Shown one piece after another: positions 60,902 to 64,000 of a DNA stretch of 64,000 nucleotides. Location: NCBI RefSeq assembly GCF_003583365.1, contig NZ_QXED01000009.1, positions 62,001 to 126,000 on the forward strand, written 5' to 3'. Position 1 is the stretch's first letter. The number at the start of each line of letters is the position of its first letter. This stretch comes from Fibrisoma montanum. Lineage in GTDB: Bacteria; Bacteroidota; Bacteroidia; Cytophagales; Spirosomataceae. Both the position numbers and the translations under genes were made by a program. The notes beneath the pieces were generated by a model, which did no database searches, had not been told where the DNA came from, and worked only from the letters and a program-made list of their open reading frames with translations.

Positions 60902-62887
60902 ATGAACTACCGGCTCTTCATATTGCTGCTGCTGTTTCCGCTGCTGGCCTCGGCTCAGGCAGATGAAGCCGACGGCGCCCGGGCCTGCCAGCAGGGAAAG
61001 GTCCGGTATTTTGGTCAACTGGCTACCGACCCCAGGGCGCGGGTGATGTACCCGGGCGATTCCACCATCGACGTAACGTATTACGGGCTTGACCTTCGGC
61101 TTACGCATACCCCGGCTTACCTGCGGGCTGCGGTTACCATCGGCCTGAAAAGCACAGCGCCTGCGCTTTCCAGTTTTGCGCTGGATTTACGTTCCGGAAC
61201 AACGCCGGGCGCAGGGCTGCGGGTCGACTCGGTCAAAGCGGGTAGCCGGCGACTGTCTTTCCGCCACGAACAGAACAAGCTAACCATTACGTCCCCACAA
61301 CCCCTCGCCCGGGGGCAGTCCCTCGCCGTAACGGTCTATTATCAGGGCCGGCCCGGTACCGGTGGGTTCGGCGGATTTGTGTTCGGTACGCACAGTCGCG
61401 AACCCGAGATTTGGAGTTTAAGCCAGCCGTTCAGCGCGCCGGAGTGGTTTCCCTGCAAAGACACCCCCGGCGATAAAGCCGATTCCTCGTCGGTCAGCAT
61501 CACGGCCCCGACCCGTTTTGTTTCGGTGTCCAACGGTACGCTGGAAAGCACAACCGACAATCCGGACAGCACCCGTACGTACCGCTGGCGCAACCGCTAT
61601 CCCATCGCTCATTACCTGATTTCGGTGGCGATGACCAACTACGTACGCTACGATACGCCGTTTACGTACAACGGCATGACCCTGCCCGTCACGCATTACT
61701 TATACCCCGAATCGCTGGCCGAAAACCGGGCTAATCTGGACCAGACACCCGATATGCTGCGGATTTTCACCGAACGATACGGCCCTTATCCGTTCCTGCG
61801 TGAGAAGTATGGCCACGCGCAGTTCGGTGCCAGGGTTGGGGGAATGGAGCACCAGACGATCAGCTCGATGGGTACGTTTGATCCGAGTATCATCGCCCAC
61901 GAACTGGCCCATCAATGGTTCGGCGACAAGGTCACCTGCCGCGACTGGTCAAGTATATGGCTGAACGAAGGCTTCGCTACGTACAGCGAATACGTGTACC
62001 GGGAAGCCCGGAACGGCCGGACTGACGCGGCATCGCTGATAGACTATTACATGCGGCTGGCCCGTACGGCAAGAGGGACGTTGTATGTCCGGTCGGTGAA
62101 CAACGCCGACAGTATCTTTGCCTATAACCGCACCTACGCCAAGGGAGCCGTAGTGCTGCACATGCTGCGGGGAATTGTCGGCGACAGTCTGTTCTTCCGG
62201 ACACTGCGTACCTACGCAGCCGCACCGGGTCTGGCCTACGGTACGGCGCTGACCGACGATTTTCGGACCGTTGCCGAACAGGTGTCCGGGCAGAAACTGG
62301 ATTACTTCTTTCAGCAGTGGATTTACGGTGAGGGCTACCCCGCCTACCGGGTTTCTTACACGGGAAACGGTTCGCCCAGAGGGGTGTCGCTGCGGATTGA
62401 GCAGCGTAATGGCATGTCGTCGGGGCAACCCACGTTCTTTACCATGCCGGTTCAGGTACGGATTCAGTCGGCTGCGGGTGACACGACCGTTACTATCGTG
62501 AACAACCGGGCCGATCAGACCTTCAGCCTGACCGGTCGCGGACCGGTTACGGGCGTTGTCGTTGACCCTGATGCATACATTCTGAAAACGGTGGAATACC
62601 TCAACACCGTTACGTCCCTGCCCGCCATTACCAATCTGGCCGTTCAGGTATTCCCTAATCCAACAACCGAAACACTCACCGTTACGTTTGGTACCGCATC
62701 AGCCGGCCCCGTCACGCTGACACTGACCAACCTGCCCGGCCAACCCGTTCGGACACTCACCGAAGCAGTGGTTCCATCCGGTTCGCATAGCCGCACGGTC
62801 GGGATGCGGGGGCTGCCGGCCGGGCGCTATGTCCTCACAGTGGAGACATCAACCGGCCGACAAAGCCGGGTAGTTTTGCACCAGTAG
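60902..62887 (+). CDS. M1-family metallopeptidase with type IX sorting domain
   Basis: A 661-residue exported peptidase with a signal peptide ending near ASAQ. The zinc site is HELAHQWFGD (His333, His337) with Glu356 in WLNEGFATY. The substrate motif reads GGMEH, not the usual GAMEN. The last 75 residues are a T9SS domain ('QVFPNPTTETLTVTF', 'GLPAGRYVLTVETSTGRQSR'), so it should be secreted to the surface or medium. It probably trims peptides outside the cell. Confidence 0.94.
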   Translation: MNYRLFILLLLFPLLASAQADEADGARACQQGKVRYFGQLATDPRARVMYPGDSTIDVTYYGLDLRLTHTPAYLRAAVTIGLKSTAPALSSFALDLRSGTTPGAGLRVDSVKAGSRRLSFRHEQNKLTITSPQPLARGQSLAVTVYYQGRPGTGGFGGFVFGTHSREPEIWSLSQPFSAPEWFPCKDTPGDKADSSSVSITAPTRFVSVSNGTLESTTDNPDSTRTYRWRNRYPIAHYLISVAMTNYVRYDTPFTYNGMTLPVTHYLYPESLAENRANLDQTPDMLRIFTERYGPYPFLREKYGHAQFGARVGGMEHQTISSMGTFDPSIIAHELAHQWFGDKVTCRDWSSIWLNEGFATYSEYVYREARNGRTDAASLIDYYMRLARTARGTLYVRSVNNADSIFAYNRTYAKGAVVLHMLRGIVGDSLFFRTLRTYAAAPGLAYGTALTDDFRTVAEQVSGQKLDYFFQQWIYGEGYPAYRVSYTGNGSPRGVSLRIEQRNGMSSGQPTFFTMPVQVRIQSAAGDTTVTIVNNRADQTFSLTGRGPVTGVVVDPDAYILKTVEYLNTVTSLPAITNLAVQVFPNPTTETLTVTFGTASAGPVTLTLTNLPGQPVRTLTEAVVPSGSHSRTVGMRGLPAGRYVLTVETSTGRQSRVVLHQ

Positions 62888-62901
62888 CTTCTTTCTGCAG
62901 T

Positions 62902-63345
62902 ATGAAAAAGTTTCTTTTTGCGTTCCTGTTCTTGTCCGGAACGGCGTTCGGGCAGGACAAGCTGGGGGTTATCCGGCATAATCACCTGGCGCTTCACGTC
63001 AAAGATATTCCGACGAGCACGGCTTTTTACCGCGAGGTTCTGGGATTGAAGTCCATTCCTGTGCCGGAAAATTTGAAGGCCATCCGGGCCTGGTTTGATA
63101 TAGGTAACGGTCAGCAGATTCATTTGCTGGCGGGCCGGACTGAGCCGATTGTCCACGATCGTAACGGCAGCCACATTGCCCTCTTTGTCGAGAATATGGA
63201 TAAATCAGAAGCTTATCTGAACGCGAAAAAGATTCCGTTTCATAAGCAAACCCGTTTTGACGGCGTCGTTCAGATCTATTTTGCCGATCCGGATGGGTAT
63301 TTGTTTGAGTTAAATGAAGGCAAAAAGCTGACCGCAGGGTATTGA
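62902..63345 (+). CDS. exported VOC (glyoxalase-fold) protein
   Basis: A 147-residue protein with a signal peptide (MKKFLFAFLFLSGTAFGQ) and one vicinal-oxygen-chelate domain: 'NHLALHVKDIPTSTAFYREVLGLK' (in part), 'GNGQQIHLLAG', 'HIALFVENMD', 'FADPDGYLFEL'. Likely metal ligands are the two His (in NHLALH and HIALF) and the final Glu. VOC proteins are usually cytosolic; a secreted one is less common, and the substrate is unknown. It starts 14 bases after the M1 peptidase stop and may be co-transcribed. Confidence 0.88.
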   Translation: MKKFLFAFLFLSGTAFGQDKLGVIRHNHLALHVKDIPTSTAFYREVLGLKSIPVPENLKAIRAWFDIGNGQQIHLLAGRTEPIVHDRNGSHIALFVENMDKSEAYLNAKKIPFHKQTRFDGVVQIYFADPDGYLFELNEGKKLTAGY

Positions 63346-63368
63346 TAGTTCGGTTTATTCAACCGACT

Positions 63369-63401
63369 AGCCCCGTTATTGTACAATAACGGGGCTTTTT
63401 T
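63369..63401 (+). terminator. rho-independent terminator after the VOC gene
   Basis: Stem 63369-63380 with 63385-63396 (AGCCCCGTTATT type, perfect), loop GTAC, then a run of six T. Confidence 0.92.
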
Positions 63402-63519
63402 GTACAGCACATACCGTTTGCTCAATCTATTTTCGTGTATCTACAGATTTTTCATACGAAACACCCAATCTATCATGTTATAAAATTACGTATCTATTCG
63501 TGAACGCACCGTAACCTTC

Positions 63520-64000
63520 ATGCAACATCCTGTATTCGCCCCCGAATCAGGCCTCTCTATGTCCCAGGAGCAGGCTTCGCTCTGGCAACAAGTTCTTCAG
63601 CACTCCGTCAGCGGACTGGTTGGTTTCATTGCTGAGCGCGATGAGGCCGGTCAGATCAGCAATCTCCGCTATTCATTCATTAATAAAGTGGCGCTCCGCG
63701 ATACGTTCAGCATTGGCAGGCAGGCCGACGAAGAACAGGTGATCGGGCGCTACGTCACCGATTTCTTTCCAACCATTCGGGGTTCTGTTATCTGGCGGAC
63801 CTACCTGGATGTCATTGAAACCGGCACTGCCCAGCGACTTGAACAAAAATACACCCTGAACGGGCGCGACGTCTGGATTGCCCAATCGGTAGCGCCTTTT
63901 GGGCAGGATGGGCTGCTGCTCTCCTATTCAGAGACCAGCGAACTCCACAACACCGCCCATCGGCTAACCAACCAGAGCGCCTTGCTGAACGAAATTCTGA
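63520..64000 (+). CDS. PAS-domain sensor protein, N-terminal part
   Basis: The gene starts at ATG 63520 (MQHPVFAPESG) and runs open to the window end (160 codons seen). Residues about 20-135 look like a PAS domain: 'QQVLQHSVSGLVGFIAERDEAG' (in part), 'RYSFINKVALRD', 'GRYVTDFFP', 'WIAQSVAPFGQDGLLLSYSE'. It then enters what looks like a linker helix ('LTNQSALLNEIL'). This is the usual start of hybrid or histidine kinases of this phylum. No kinase domain is in view, so the class is inferred. Confidence 0.75.
   Translation, partial: MQHPVFAPESGLSMSQEQASLWQQVLQHSVSGLVGFIAERDEAGQISNLRYSFINKVALRDTFSIGRQADEEQVIGRYVTDFFPTIRGSVIWRTYLDVIETGTAQRLEQKYTLNGRDVWIAQSVAPFGQDGLLLSYSETSELHNTAHRLTNQSALLNEIL

Noticed and set aside
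1..64000. CRISPR arrays, tRNA and rRNA genes
   Set aside because: I looked for spaced direct repeats and for GGTTCGANTCC-type arms and saw none that held up. A tRNAscan or cmscan run could still find a missed one.

Overview
The window reads as chromosomal DNA of a member of the phylum Bacteroidota, most likely order Cytophagales and close to the Spirosoma/Fibrella group. The reasons are these: genes lack Shine-Dalgarno leaders; several promoters match the Bacteroidota form TTG-N19-TAnnTTTG (best before lipA at 11964-11993); there are type IX secretion C-terminal domains, a TonB-dependent receptor with a carboxypeptidase-like N-domain, a CrtY-type lycopene cyclase and DUF4230/DUF1684/DUF5872 proteins; and most coding DNA looks to be about 55-60% GC. 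The genus is an inference. I saw no rRNA, tRNA, CRISPR array, prophage or intact insertion sequence.

Region 1 (1-11.8 kb): lipoproteins, then a solitary EVE-McrB restriction-type NTPase (1732-3744) with no McrC beside it. Its N-terminal half is about 41-48% GC and its AAA+ half about 62-65% GC, with the break at the inter-domain linker. It is followed by a zinc-free-lobe MDR dehydrogenase, a PagL-like lipid A deacylase, a DUF5872 protein, a flavoprotein oxidoreductase, and an OsmC/RNA-phosphodiesterase pair. Region 2 (11.8-23 kb): lipA, lycopene cyclase, an FGGY sugar kinase, a DUF2167 protein, a cytochrome c/VCBS lipoprotein, a GH29 fucosidase with mannose-6-phosphate isomerase, and an M20 deacylase.

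Region 3 (23.1-25.4 kb) is decayed. It holds an insertion-sequence-like end motif, a lipoprotein, a fragment resembling DUF6252, and an outer-membrane barrel gene broken by two TAG codons and a frameshift. Region 4 (25.4-43.7 kb): an ECF sigma factor with a membrane partner, a LytTR regulator-barrel-serine hydrolase operon, two tandem zinc alcohol dehydrogenases (one with a Tat signal) below an AraC regulator, a class B1 metallo-beta-lactamase, a PhyH oxygenase, a cytosolic trypsin-like protease, DUF937-OmpA and BON-LysM proteins, a PorT-type barrel and a large TonB-dependent receptor. Region 5 (43.7-44.7 kb) is an AT-rich patch with further copies of the insertion-sequence-like motif.

Region 6 (44.7-64 kb) is mostly core. 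It holds miaA and a rhodanese (convergent, overlapping stops); a long leftward block fdtA-like, fdtB-like, GT2, methyltransferase, ribE, PASTA protein, T9SS cargo; then rightward DUF1684, pheT, a ZapB-like coiled coil, zapA, a gap with a possible structured RNA, rny, DUF4230, an M1 peptidase with a T9SS tail, a VOC protein, and the start of a PAS sensor protein cut by the window end.

Two non-genic signals stand out. Three intergenic gaps (before lipA, between the GT2 and methyltransferase genes, before pheT) carry long purine-arm/pyrimidine-arm inverted tracts made of degenerate GGAGGAAA-like units. Many other gaps hold long inverted repeats of the same architecture but unrelated sequence.
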